Origin: Oceanibium sediminis
GTDB taxonomy: Bacteria > Pseudomonadota > Alphaproteobacteria > Rhodobacterales > Rhodobacteraceae
Assembly: GCF_003265325.1 (NCBI RefSeq)
Contig: NZ_QGNX01000004.1
Coordinates: 186,001-250,000 of the forward strand
Direction of reading: 5' to 3'
Length of the DNA: 64,000 bases
In this document: positions 45,772 to 54,622 of the stretch, one piece after another
Numbering within the stretch: position 1 is the stretch's first letter
Layout: each line of letters opens with the position of its first letter
Made by a program: the position numbers and the translations under genes
The notes under the pieces: generated by a model
Told to the model about the DNA's origin: nothing
The model's input: the letters and a program-made list of their open reading frames with translations, nothing else
The model's database searches: none

Positions 45772-47226
45772 ATGGCATCACCCCGCACCTCCCCCTCCTT
45801 TGCCGAGGACGAATCCGGCTTCGGCACGCTGTGGAACATCTTCTGGTGCATCTGTTTCCTGCTGATCGGCGGCCTGGTCATCGACCACGCCAACGCCATG
45901 CGGATCAAGATGGCGTTGCAGGCCACGGCTGACAGCGCTGCGCTCGGGGCGATCATGGTGCGTTCCGAACCCTCGAAATACGAATCCTACTTCGGAACCG
46001 CCCCGGGCGGGCTGAGCGCGGAGCAGCGCGGCCAGGCCGCGGCCATCTCGCTTTCAACGAACATCATGGGGACCGAGACCAACGGCTCCGTGCTGGACGG
46101 CGCGGATGTCAAGTTCGGCACATGGACCAAGGAGGGCGGCTTCGTGACAGGCGCCGGGGATTTCGCGCAGGTCACGACCTATCGCGCGGATCGCAACGAC
46201 AACGCCCTTCAGATGCTGCTGCTGGACGCGTTCACGCCGCTGAAAAGCTGGGATGTCGCGGCACAGGCGGTGGCGCAGCGCTATCGCCCCGATTGCGCCA
46301 AGGACGGCGTGATCACCAGCGACGTGGTGGATCTGCAGAGTAACTCCAAGTTCAAGAACGGCATCTGCGTCCACGGCGGCAAGGGGGTCGAGCTGAACCG
46401 GAACGACGTCTTCGATCCAGGCGTGATCGTGCAGATGCCCGATCTTGCGTTGCTGAAGGTTCCCGGCGGAGACACCTCGAAGAACACGGGCCTAGACGCG
46501 GCGCTGCGCGAGGGAACCCTCGCACCGGGCCTGGCGATGCAGACGGACGAGATCATCACCGGGCTCCAGGACATCAGTTCCGAGTGGCAGCCCGACTACG
46601 TATCCGGGAACCCCGCCGCGCAGCTGATCGACGTGACGGAATCCGCCTTCGATCCCGCGAACCTGGTCGAGGGCAACGTCTATCGCGTCACCTGCAACGG
46701 CGGCAACGGCACGCTGAACCTGCGGGGGAAGGCAAGTCAGAACGCCTTGGGCCCCACCGACATCACCTTTGCCAAGAAGGACAATGGCGGTGGCAAGGGC
46801 GGCGGTGGCGACGAGAGCGGCGGCCCGAGCATCATCGAGGAGGTGGTGATCGTCACCAACTGCCAGGTCACCTTCAGCCAGGAGACGGTGATCCAGAACG
46901 CCATCGTTGCGACCTCGGACACCTCGGCCAAATCGGTTAGCGGCAGCGCCAGCGTCTCGATCGGGCGGCCCGACAACTGCGCACCGGGCGGCGGCGCGCA
47001 GATCGTCACCGCCGGGGGGATGCATTTCGCGGCGAAGATGGAATTCCACGGCAGCCAGCTCGTCTCCAAGGGGCCAGTGAAGCTGGCCGCGCAGGTGGAC
47101 GGGATCGGGGGAACCTCGATCCAGTCGCTTTCGCGCGTGGATTTCGCGTCCAACAACGAGATGGGCCTGTGCGAAGGGGAAGCGGATGAAGTGCTGCCGC
47201 TGAACTACTACCGGTTGGTGGACTGA
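45772..47226 (+). CDS. TadG/TadE-like pilus-assembly family protein
   Basis: The 484-residue protein has an N-terminal Tad-like segment: EDESGFGTLWNIFWCICFLLIGGLVIDHANAM with one transmembrane helix (about 22-40), then KMALQATADSAALGAIMV. This is the TadE/TadG (DUF2134 / PF13400) signature. A long extracytoplasmic domain of unknown fold follows, with Cys residues and a Gly-rich linker (NGGGKGGGGDESGG) near 345. No other tad genes are nearby, so it is an orphan, perhaps working with a distant Flp pilus locus. AAAAGGAACG precedes the ATG. Confidence 0.72.
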   Translation: MASPRTSPSFAEDESGFGTLWNIFWCICFLLIGGLVIDHANAMRIKMALQATADSAALGAIMVRSEPSKYESYFGTAPGGLSAEQRGQAAAISLSTNIMGTETNGSVLDGADVKFGTWTKEGGFVTGAGDFAQVTTYRADRNDNALQMLLLDAFTPLKSWDVAAQAVAQRYRPDCAKDGVITSDVVDLQSNSKFKNGICVHGGKGVELNRNDVFDPGVIVQMPDLALLKVPGGDTSKNTGLDAALREGTLAPGLAMQTDEIITGLQDISSEWQPDYVSGNPAAQLIDVTESAFDPANLVEGNVYRVTCNGGNGTLNLRGKASQNALGPTDITFAKKDNGGGKGGGGDESGGPSIIEEVVIVTNCQVTFSQETVIQNAIVATSDTSAKSVSGSASVSIGRPDNCAPGGGAQIVTAGGMHFAAKMEFHGSQLVSKGPVKLAAQVDGIGGTSIQSLSRVDFASNNEMGLCEGEADEVLPLNYYRLVD

Positions 47227-47239
47227 CCCCGGCGCGCCG

Positions 47240-47449
47240 TCACTCCTTCGGCGGGCGCTTGTACTCCTCCGGGTCGTAGGCGACGAAGAAACCCCAGAGC
47301 AGGTACAGCCCCGCGACGCCGAAAATCGCCGCCCACAGCGGCGAGGAGTACAGGAACTCCACCACCGCCCAGCCAAGGCAGACCCCGACCATCAGGACCC
47401 GCACCCAAAGCGGGCGGAAGGCGGGATGGCTGACGCTGAAAGGTTTCAT
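47240..47449 (-). CDS. Small two-helix membrane protein (DUF3329-like)
   Basis: The 69-residue protein has two predicted transmembrane helices (LWVRVLMVGVCLGWAVVEFL and LWAAIFGVAGLYLLWGFFVA) and a charged tail (DPEEYKRPPKE). It resembles the small DUF3329 proteins of Rhodobacterales; that is from memory. Its start overlaps the stop of the IolE-like gene by 4 bp. Confidence 0.68.
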   Translation of the reverse strand: MKPFSVSHPAFRPLWVRVLMVGVCLGWAVVEFLYSSPLWAAIFGVAGLYLLWGFFVAYDPEEYKRPPKE

Positions 47450-48330
47450 GCCGCCCCCCCCGATCCGCGGCCGAGCATCCGCTCGAGGTGGCGCAGCGCC
47501 ATGGTCTGGTAACTCAGCGGCGTATAAAGCGCGGGGTCCTGCGGCGCGGTCGTGACGACCCAGCCGTCATAGCCCCCGGCCATCGCCGCGCGCAGGATCG
47601 CGTCAAGCTCAAGCCCGCCGTCGGGGTCGCCCGGCACCGTGAAGACGCCCGCGCGCAACGCCGCAATATAGGGCCAGTCGTTCGCGCGGCCGAAGTCCAT
47701 CACCCGCGGGCGCACGTTGCCAAGGTGGATGTGCCCGATGCGCGCGGCGTGCCGCCGGAACAGCTCCAACGGTTCGCCACCGGCATAGGCGATCTGCGCG
47801 CTGTCGAACAAAAGCCCCGTCGCGGGGCCCGTGGCGTCTATCAGCGCGGCAATCTCCGCCGGGGTCTGGACCATCGTGCCAAGCTGCGGATGGTACATCA
47901 ACTTCATGCCGTAACCATCTGCAAAGCTGGTGATTTCATCCAGCGCCGCACCGAAGGATGCCCACAGGTGCCCGGGCAGTTCGGGGCGTTCGGACAGCGG
48001 CGCGCGGGGGTTCGTGTGGATGCTTTCGGTCATCTCGTGCACGCTCAGCAGCGACGCGCCGGCCGCCTGCAACCGTTCGAGCACCGGGGCAAGGCGGGCC
48101 TGTTCCTCGGGCATGTGGGATTGCAGCAGGTTCAGCCCGTGCCGTGCCCCGATGACGGGAACGCCCGCCTGTCGCGCGGCGTCGGCAAAGGCGGCGTCAT
48201 GGCCAAGCTCGATCCCCTCGAACCCGATTTCGCGGACGTCGGAAAGCACGGTTGTGATGTCCGTCTCCGCGCCGAGGGTGGGATCGTCGTCATTGATCCA
48301 CGCGCCGACATGGGTCGCTGTTCTGATCAT
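47446..48330 (-). CDS. IolE-like sugar isomerase/epimerase or inosose dehydratase
   Basis: The 294-residue TIM-barrel protein of the AP-endonuclease/xylose-isomerase-like superfamily shows the IolE-like opening VGAWINDDDPTLGAETDITTVLSDVREIGFEGIELG. Metal-site segments are HEMTESIH, MYHPQLGTMVQ, LLFDSAQIAYAGG and HIHLGNVRP. Inosose dehydratase (IolE) is the nearest recognised function, but no other inositol genes are nearby, so another polyol or sugar substrate is possible. Overlaps the small membrane protein gene by 4 bp. Confidence 0.75.
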   Translation of the reverse strand: MIRTATHVGAWINDDDPTLGAETDITTVLSDVREIGFEGIELGHDAAFADAARQAGVPVIGARHGLNLLQSHMPEEQARLAPVLERLQAAGASLLSVHEMTESIHTNPRAPLSERPELPGHLWASFGAALDEITSFADGYGMKLMYHPQLGTMVQTPAEIAALIDATGPATGLLFDSAQIAYAGGEPLELFRRHAARIGHIHLGNVRPRVMDFGRANDWPYIAALRAGVFTVPGDPDGGLELDAILRAAMAGGYDGWVVTTAPQDPALYTPLSYQTMALRHLERMLGRGSGGAA

Positions 48331-48482
48331 CCGGACTGGTCCCCCGCTGGCTGCGCCCCCACTCGTTGCACAGGGGCGGGGTCATGTGAAGGGCTTCGGC
48401 GCATCGCCCCCCGCGCTCATTGCCTTGCCCTCAGGCGCACTATATCGACAGACTCGTGTCCCACGGGACGCCGGCACAGGAT

Positions 48483-49127
48483 ATGGACGTGACATCATCG
48501 CCCCGCCAAACGGACCTGAGCGCCCTCATCGCCTGCCCCCAGTGCGATGCCCTCTATACCGTTGCGCCGCCCGAACCGGGCCAGCGCGCCACCTGCGCGC
48601 GGTGCCATACGGTGTTGATCGCGCCGCGGCGCAAAGCGGGGCTGAACATCATCGCGCTGGCGCTGACGATGCTGATCCTGTCCGTGGGCGCGGCTGTCTT
48701 CCCGTTCCTGCGCATCTCCGTGGCGGGTCTGTCGAATAACGCCTCGATCCTGGATGCGATGCTGGCGTTCAGCGGGCCGCAGCTGATCCTGCTGTCGCTG
48801 GCCACGGCGGCGCTGATCCTGTTCATCCCCATCGCACGCGCGATGCTGATCGTCTACGTCCTCGGCCCGATCGTCGCGGATCGCAGGCCGTTTCCCGGCG
48901 CAGCGCGCGCGTTCCGCCTGGCCGAGGCGCTGAAACCCTGGTCGATGGCCGAGATCTTCGCCCTCGGCTGCGCGGTATCGCTGATCAAGGTCGGGGACCT
49001 TGCCAACATCACCTTCGGCCCGGCGTTCTGGATGTTCGCCATCCTGGTGGTGGTGGTTGTGGTGCAGGACAATTTCATGTGTAGGTGGTCGGTATGGAAA
49101 TCGCTGGAAACGACGCCCACGTCATGA
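48483..49127 (+). CDS. pqiA: Paraquat-inducible protein A domain protein (first PqiA half)
   Basis: The 214-residue membrane protein has an N-terminal zinc-ribbon-like CPQCDALY...CARCH and four hydrophobic helices, the PqiA domain layout with LKPWSMAEIFALGCAVSLIKVGDLA. E. coli PqiA carries two such domains in one chain; here each half is its own gene. It belongs to the Pqi lipid-transport system between inner and outer membranes. Overlaps the second pqiA by 4 bp (ATGA). Confidence 0.88.
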   Translation: MDVTSSPRQTDLSALIACPQCDALYTVAPPEPGQRATCARCHTVLIAPRRKAGLNIIALALTMLILSVGAAVFPFLRISVAGLSNNASILDAMLAFSGPQLILLSLATAALILFIPIARAMLIVYVLGPIVADRRPFPGAARAFRLAEALKPWSMAEIFALGCAVSLIKVGDLANITFGPAFWMFAILVVVVVVQDNFMCRWSVWKSLETTPTS

Positions 49128-49750
49128 CCGCGCGAGAGGCGGGGCTGGTCGGGTGCCGACGCTGCGCCCGCGTCTGGCCGCTTGGAACGCAGGTCTGCGG
49201 GCGCTGCGGCAATCGCATGACCTCACGCGATACCAGAAGCCTGCAGCGGGTCTGGGCGTGGTGGCTTGCGGGCCTGATGGCTTATGTCCCGGCGAACCTG
49301 TACCCGATGTTGCGGACCCGCACGCTGGTGAGTTCGCAGGAGGATACCATCGTCGGCGGCGCGGTCGAACTGGCGCACCATGGTTCCTACGGGATCGCGC
49401 TGGTGATCATCGTCGCCTCCGTCGTAATCCCGCTGTCGAAGTTCATGGCCATCGCCTACCTTGCGATCAGCCTTCAGCGGGGGCTGAAAGCCTCGCCCCA
49501 CCAGCGGCTTGGCGTGTACGAGATCGTGGAGTACATCGGGCGCTGGTCGATGATCGACGTCTTCGTCGTCGCGGTGCTGTCCTCGCTGGTGCAGTTGAGC
49601 GGCGTCGCCACCATCACGCCGGGGCCGGCCAGCCTGACCTTCGCGCTGTCGGTCATCTTCACCATGCTGTCCGCGCAAGCCTTTGACAGCCGCATGTTCT
49701 GGGACGCACAGGCCGAGGACCGAAATCAGAGCAAGGAACAGACCACATGA
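49124..49750 (+). CDS. pqiA: Paraquat-inducible protein A domain protein (second PqiA half)
   Basis: The 208-residue second PqiA half has zinc-ribbon CRRCARVWPLGTQVCGRCGNR, then membrane helices with AYVPANLYPMLRTRTL, VVIPLSKFMAIAYL and EYIGRWSMIDVFVVAVLSSLVQL. ATG 49124 overlaps the preceding stop (ATGA) and is preferred over ATG 49094. Its own last bases overlap pqiB by 4 bp. Confidence 0.9.
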   Translation: MTAREAGLVGCRRCARVWPLGTQVCGRCGNRMTSRDTRSLQRVWAWWLAGLMAYVPANLYPMLRTRTLVSSQEDTIVGGAVELAHHGSYGIALVIIVASVVIPLSKFMAIAYLAISLQRGLKASPHQRLGVYEIVEYIGRWSMIDVFVVAVLSSLVQLSGVATITPGPASLTFALSVIFTMLSAQAFDSRMFWDAQAEDRNQSKEQTT

Positions 49751-52410
49751 GCGATACCCCGCCAGAGGTGCCGATCCAGACGTCCCGCAAATCCCTGTGG
49801 GAGCGGGCGTCCATCGTCTGGCTGGTCCCCCTGGCGGCCCTGGCGATCGCCCTTGGCGTGGCGTGGCAGTCCTATTCCAACCAGGGCCCGCTGATCGAGA
49901 TCCTTTTCGAAAATGCCTCGGGCATTCATGCCGACGAAACCGAGCTGCGCTACCGTGACGTCACCGTCGGCGTGGTGGAGGAGGTCGGCTTTTCCGAGGC
50001 GCTGGAAAAGGTGCGGGTCTCGGTCCGGCTGTCGAAAGCCGTTGCAGAGTATGTGGATGCGGACGCCGCGTTCTGGGTCGTCCAGCCCGAGGTCAGCGCG
50101 CGTGGCGTCAGCGGCCTGGATACGGTGCTGTCCGGCGTCTACATCGAAGGCTTCTGGGACGGAGAGCCCGGCGGGCTCGTCTACCGGTTCGACGGCCAGG
50201 AACAGGCGCCGCTGCAACAGGTGGGCCAGACCGGGCTGCTGATCGAGCTGCGCTCCAGCGCGGGAACGGCGCTGAGCGCGGCCAGCCCGATCGTGTTCCG
50301 CGGGATCGAGGTGGGCCGCCTCGGCAAGGCGCGCCTGTCGGAGGACGGCACCACCGCGATCGCGCCCGCCGTCATCTATGCCCCGCACGACAAGCTGATT
50401 ACCACGGCAACGCGCTTCTGGGACACCTCCGGCTTCACCTTCTCGCTCGGGGCCAATGGCGCGGAGCTGGATTTCAGCTCCATCGCGTCGCTGATCTCGG
50501 GCGGCGTCACCTTTGAAACGGTCGTCTCGGGCGGCGAAAGCGTCACCCCCGGGACAGTGTTCGAGGTGTTTGAAAGCGAGGCTTCGGCGCGCAGTTCGGT
50601 CTTCAACGTCTCGGACGGGCAGAAGCTGGATATCACCGTCGTCTTCGAGGACAACGTCGCGGGGCTGAGCACCGGCGCGCCCGTGGAACTGGGCGGCGTG
50701 CGCATCGGTGAGGTGGTCAACCTGACGGGCCTGATCGACGAGGAACGTTTCGGGGACAATCGCGTCCGGCTACTGACGACGCTGTCGATCCTGCCCTCGC
50801 GCCTTGGGCTTCAGGGCGCGGCGGGGGTGGACGACGCGCTCGCCTTCCTGTCGGATCGCGTGTCCGATGGTTTGCGCGCGCGCCTGACCACGGCCAGCAT
50901 CCTGACGGGCGGGCTGAAGATCGAGCTGATTGACGTCGGCGAACCTGGAGAGGCCGAGATGGGCCTGGCCGCCGTGCCCTTCCCGCGCATGCCGAGCGCA
51001 CCGGGCGAAATCTCGGACGCGGCGGCAACTGCGGAAGGCGTGTTCCAGCGCATCAACGACCTGCCCATCGAAGAGCTGATGACATCGGCCATCGGCTTCC
51101 TCGACAACGCCTCCATCCTGATTTCGGACGGCGAACTGCGCCGCATCCCCGGCGAGGTGGCCCGGCTGATCGGTGATGCGCGCGGGCTTGTCGGTTCAGA
51201 CGAGGTGCAGGCCGTGCCCGGCCAGATCGGCGCGGTGCTGACGGACCTTCAGGCCGCCTCGGCGGACCTGGCGGCGCTGACGGCCCAACTGGAAAACCAG
51301 GACGCGGTGACGCGGCTGCTGGAGGCGGTGGACGCGGCGGGCGCGGCGGCGGCCACGGCGAACACGGCCATGGCCGGGCTGCCGCCCCTGATCACGCGGC
51401 TGGAAAGCCTCGGCGCGAAGGTCGAGTCGCTGGCGCTGGAAAGCTTCGTTGAAGACGCCTCGGCGCTCGTGCGCGAGGCGACGGTACTCATTTCCAACGA
51501 CAGCCTTGCCGCGGTGCCAGAGGCGCTGGCCGGCGCGCTGGAGGAAATCGACACCGCCGTCGCCAGCTACAACGCCGAAGGTGGCACCGCGCGCCTGCTG
51601 GCCGCCGTGGACGCCGCGACGGTCGCCGCGGGCGAGGTGGACACCGCCTTCGAGGGCATGCCCGGCCTGATCGAGGAGCTGGACCTGCTCGCCGCCGAGA
51701 TCCGCAACCTGCCGATGGAAGGGCTGATCGCGGAAGCCACCGAACTGGCCGACGCGGGCACGCAGCTTCTGGGCAGCGACAGCATGCAGGCCCTGCCCGG
51801 CGCGCTGTCCGAGGCGCTGGTCGAGCTTGACGCCGCGCTGGCCGAGTTCAACGCCGGACAGGGCGCGACGCGGCTGCTTCAGGCGGTTGACGCCGCCGCG
51901 ACCGCCGCCGGCGATGTCAGCGCCTCCGTCGCCGGGGTGCCGGACCTCGTGGACAAGATCGATGCCGTGGCCGAAAGCGCCCGTGACCTGCCGCTTCAGG
52001 AGCTGGTGCGCAACCTCGACACGCTGGTGACGTCGGCCAATGCCGTCGTCGCGACCGAGGGGGCGCAGGCCCTGCCCGCCACGCTGAACGACGCCTTGGC
52101 CGAAGTGGAGGCGGTGCTTTCGGACCTGCGCCAGGGCGGCACGGTGGAAAACGTGAACCGCACGCTGGCCTCGGCCGAGCAGGCGGCGGGGGCGATCGCG
52201 CAGGCCAGTCTGGACCTGCCCGCCATCGTGGACCGTGTCAGCGCGGTGCTGAACCAGGCGAATTCGACGCTGTCCTCGCTGGACGACAACTCCGAACTGA
52301 ACCGCGAGGCGCGCGCCGCCCTGCGCGAGCTTGCCCGCGCCGCGGACGCCATCCAGTCGCTGGCCAGAACCATCGAGCGGCGCCCCAACTCCATCATCCT
52401 AGGACGCTGA
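49747..52410 (+). CDS. pqiB: Intermembrane transport protein PqiB (MCE family)
   Basis: The 887-residue protein has one N-terminal transmembrane helix (SIVWLVPLAALAIALGVAW, about 21-39). MCE/MlaD domains follow (for example GPLIEILFENASGIHADETELRYRDVTVGVVEEV; LSAASPIVFRGIEVGRL; LSTGAPVELGGVRIGEV), stacking into a periplasm-spanning tube that carries lipids. The C-terminal part (about 430-870) is Ala/Leu-rich and predicted helical, made of imperfect repeats with a period of 93 residues. It is longer than E. coli PqiB (about 546). It is coupled to pqiA and pqiC. Confidence 0.92.
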   Translation: MSDTPPEVPIQTSRKSLWERASIVWLVPLAALAIALGVAWQSYSNQGPLIEILFENASGIHADETELRYRDVTVGVVEEVGFSEALEKVRVSVRLSKAVAEYVDADAAFWVVQPEVSARGVSGLDTVLSGVYIEGFWDGEPGGLVYRFDGQEQAPLQQVGQTGLLIELRSSAGTALSAASPIVFRGIEVGRLGKARLSEDGTTAIAPAVIYAPHDKLITTATRFWDTSGFTFSLGANGAELDFSSIASLISGGVTFETVVSGGESVTPGTVFEVFESEASARSSVFNVSDGQKLDITVVFEDNVAGLSTGAPVELGGVRIGEVVNLTGLIDEERFGDNRVRLLTTLSILPSRLGLQGAAGVDDALAFLSDRVSDGLRARLTTASILTGGLKIELIDVGEPGEAEMGLAAVPFPRMPSAPGEISDAAATAEGVFQRINDLPIEELMTSAIGFLDNASILISDGELRRIPGEVARLIGDARGLVGSDEVQAVPGQIGAVLTDLQAASADLAALTAQLENQDAVTRLLEAVDAAGAAAATANTAMAGLPPLITRLESLGAKVESLALESFVEDASALVREATVLISNDSLAAVPEALAGALEEIDTAVASYNAEGGTARLLAAVDAATVAAGEVDTAFEGMPGLIEELDLLAAEIRNLPMEGLIAEATELADAGTQLLGSDSMQALPGALSEALVELDAALAEFNAGQGATRLLQAVDAAATAAGDVSASVAGVPDLVDKIDAVAESARDLPLQELVRNLDTLVTSANAVVATEGAQALPATLNDALAEVEAVLSDLRQGGTVENVNRTLASAEQAAGAIAQASLDLPAIVDRVSAVLNQANSTLSSLDDNSELNREARAALRELARAADAIQSLARTIERRPNSIILGR

Positions 52411-52413
52411 GCC

Positions 52414-52983
52414 ATGACCCCATTCGCCCGATTGCTTTCCCTGCTGCTGCTGACTGGCCTTGCGGCCTGTGGCGGCGAACCGCTGCGCTTCGCGGTGCCC
52501 GACACCGCGCCGCCCGAGCAGCGCGTGAGCATCGGCTATTCCAGCGTGGAGCTGCGCGAAGTGTCCCTGCCCACCTATGCCGCCGGGGAGGAGATCGCGC
52601 TCGAACAAGCGCCGGGCGTGCTCAGCACCTCGGCCGACCGGCTGTGGGCGGACGACCCGGCGCGTGCGGTAACGCTTGAGCTGTCGCGCAGCCTGCTGCG
52701 GATCACCGGCGCGCAGATCGCCCCGGAGCCATGGCCGTTCGAGGAGTTCGCCGATGCCCGCGTCGAGGTCCGCGTCGAGCACATGCTGGCCGGGGCCGAC
52801 GGGCAGTTCCGCATCAGCGGTCAGTATTTCGTCAGCCCCTCCGAGCGTACCGGGCGGGCGCGCACGCGGCTGTTCTCGCTCTCCGTTCCAATGACCGGGA
52901 CCGCCCCCGCCGCCATCGCCGCCGCCCGCGGGCAGGCGGTCAGCCAGCTCGCCGGATTGATCGCCCGCGACGGGCTGCGCTGA
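52414..52983 (+). CDS. pqiC: Pqi outer-membrane-associated lipoprotein
   Basis: The 189-residue lipoprotein has signal peptide and lipobox LAAC (Cys19) and the ABC-transport auxiliary lipoprotein fold of PqiC/YmbA: RVSIGYSSVELREVSLPTYAAGEEI, RLWADDPARAVTLELSRSL and RISGQYFV. It completes the pqiA-pqiA-pqiB-pqiC operon, 3 bp after pqiB. In E. coli PqiC anchors the PqiB tube to the outer membrane. Confidence 0.9.
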   Translation: MTPFARLLSLLLLTGLAACGGEPLRFAVPDTAPPEQRVSIGYSSVELREVSLPTYAAGEEIALEQAPGVLSTSADRLWADDPARAVTLELSRSLLRITGAQIAPEPWPFEEFADARVEVRVEHMLAGADGQFRISGQYFVSPSERTGRARTRLFSLSVPMTGTAPAAIAAARGQAVSQLAGLIARDGLR

Positions 52984-53123
52984 GGCGCCCGCCCCCGCCG
53001 CGCGCCAAGTTGCCAGCGCGCGACGCCGCCCACCCTTGGGTTGACACGGGCCCCTGCCATGGCCGACAGGTCAGACAGGCAACGTAGCGCCCTTCCCACA
53101 GACCACGAGAAGCCGGACCGCAC

Positions 53124-53911
53124 ATGATCATATCCCACGCCCGAAAATTCGTTTTCCTGAATCCGATGAAGGTGGCAGGCACCAGTATCGAACTGGCGCT
53201 CTACGATCACCTCGATGCGGGCGCCTCGTAGTGCCGATGGCCGCCGGGAAAGCCCAGTACCGCGCGCATGGGTTCAGTCGGAAGAAAACGATGTTTCCCT
53301 TCCGCGGGAAGCGCGTCAGGCTGTTGAACCACGCGCCGCTTTCCACGGCGATCGCGCTGTCCCGCAGCGCGTTCCAGGACTACACGGTGATCACGATCGA
53401 ACGCGACCCGCTTAGCAGGGCGGCCTCGCTTTTCGCCTGGAAGCACCGCGACGCGCTTGAGCGCATGAACCTTGTCACGGCCTTCCGGGACTGGGTCGCC
53501 TCCGGGCAGTTCCGCTCGAGCTTTCCGATCTACGGCCTGCACGGCTATCCAGCCGCCGACCTGGTGGTGCGCTACGAGCGCTTGTCCGAAGGGCTGGGGA
53601 TCGTGGCGGACAGGCTGGGCCTAACGGGGGCGATCGACATCACCGCGAACCGTGAAAAATCGGCCGTGACACCGGGTGCGTTGAAGGATCTCGACACCCT
53701 CTACGACGAAAAGACGAGGTCGATCGTCGGGACGGTGGCAGCACAGGAAACGGCGCTGATGGGCTATGCCGCCGGGGCGAGCGATCCGATTGTCGAGGCC
53801 CCGAACGCCGCCGCGATCCGCCTGGCCTACCAGCGCGGCCTGAAGGCGCATGGGCACACGGTGATGGCGGGCGCCCGGTTCAGGGAGCGGCCGGCCAACG
53901 CGCCGACCTGA
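53124..53911 (+). pseudogene. Sulfotransferase split by a frameshift (TAGTG junction)
   Basis: ATG 53124 opens MIISHARKFVFLNPMKVAGT then SIELALYDHLDAGAS and stops at TAG 53229-53231. This N-terminal 35 residues carry the PAPS phosphosulfate loop (KVAGTS). The remainder lies in another frame from GTG 53231 to 53911, with LLNHAPLSTAI and the 3'-phosphate motif TIERDPLSRAASLFAWKHR. The two halves together make one cytosolic sulfotransferase-like protein of about 260 residues. Either a single-base indel near 53229 inactivated it, or the TAGTG overlap reflects programmed or coupled translation. The pseudogene reading is simplest. Confidence 0.72.
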
Positions 53912-54095
53912 GGGTTGATCCCTGCTTCAGAGAAGACGCATTCACCCAGAATTCGTGGAAGTCAAATGCGTTTGAGTGACCCCGCCGGGGCCCGGCGCAG
54001 GTGATGTTTTCCGATTCCGCCCGTCTTGCTGTATACTCGGGGCAGTTCTCTATCCAATGACCGAATGAACGAGTACGTTTTCTGGGGGGAAAACC

Positions 54096-54506
54096 ATGTC
54101 GATCCAATCAACCGCACGGGAATTCTTCGAGGCCTGCGAAACCGGCAAGGGCTGGGACGGATGCAAGGACTATTGCCATGAGGCCGCGACGTTCTCGGCC
54201 CAGGCCGACGCCCTGGCCGATGTCACTACGCTGGAAGGCTACGCCGAGTGGATGAAGGGCCTTCTGACGCCCCTTCCTGATGGACATTACGAGTTGAAGG
54301 CCTTCTCGGCCGATGAGGACCGCGGCGTCGTCACCGGATATGCCGTCTTCCACGGCACCCACACCGAGGACGGCCCGGTGCCCGCGACCGGCAAGAAGGT
54401 CGCGGCCGACTACGTCTACGCGATGGAATTCGACGGCGACAAGATCCGCCACATGACAAAGATCTGGAACGACGGGCACTCGCTGAAACAACTCGGCTGG
54501 GCCTGA
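54096..54506 (+). CDS. NTF2/SnoaL-like fold protein
   Basis: The 136-residue protein opens MSIQSTAREFFEACETGKGW, then TTLEGYAEWMKGLLTPLPDGHYELKAF, VTGYAVFHGTHT and KIRHMTKIWNDGHSLKQLGW. This is the cone-shaped NTF2-like fold used by polyketide cyclases, limonene-epoxide hydrolases and orphan stress proteins. No catalytic signature is decisive. GGGGGGAAAA precedes the ATG. A TATACT hexamer (54032-54037) is a plausible -10 element in the gap after the sulfotransferase. Confidence 0.78.
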   Translation: MSIQSTAREFFEACETGKGWDGCKDYCHEAATFSAQADALADVTTLEGYAEWMKGLLTPLPDGHYELKAFSADEDRGVVTGYAVFHGTHTEDGPVPATGKKVAADYVYAMEFDGDKIRHMTKIWNDGHSLKQLGWA

Positions 54507-54622
54507 CCTGGCCCTTGCTTCTCGCGGCCTCGTCGGCCCGTTTCGAGAGGTCGTTCTGAAGCATCCAGGTGGGGAAGCTCTGCGCCCTGGAGACGGAGGA
54601 ACCACCCGCCCCGGCCCGGCGG

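Noticed and set aside
53041-53069. TTGACA with a possible -10 ahead of the sulfotransferase
   Set aside because: The hexamer 17 bp downstream (CGACAG) is a poor -10 match, so no promoter is called.
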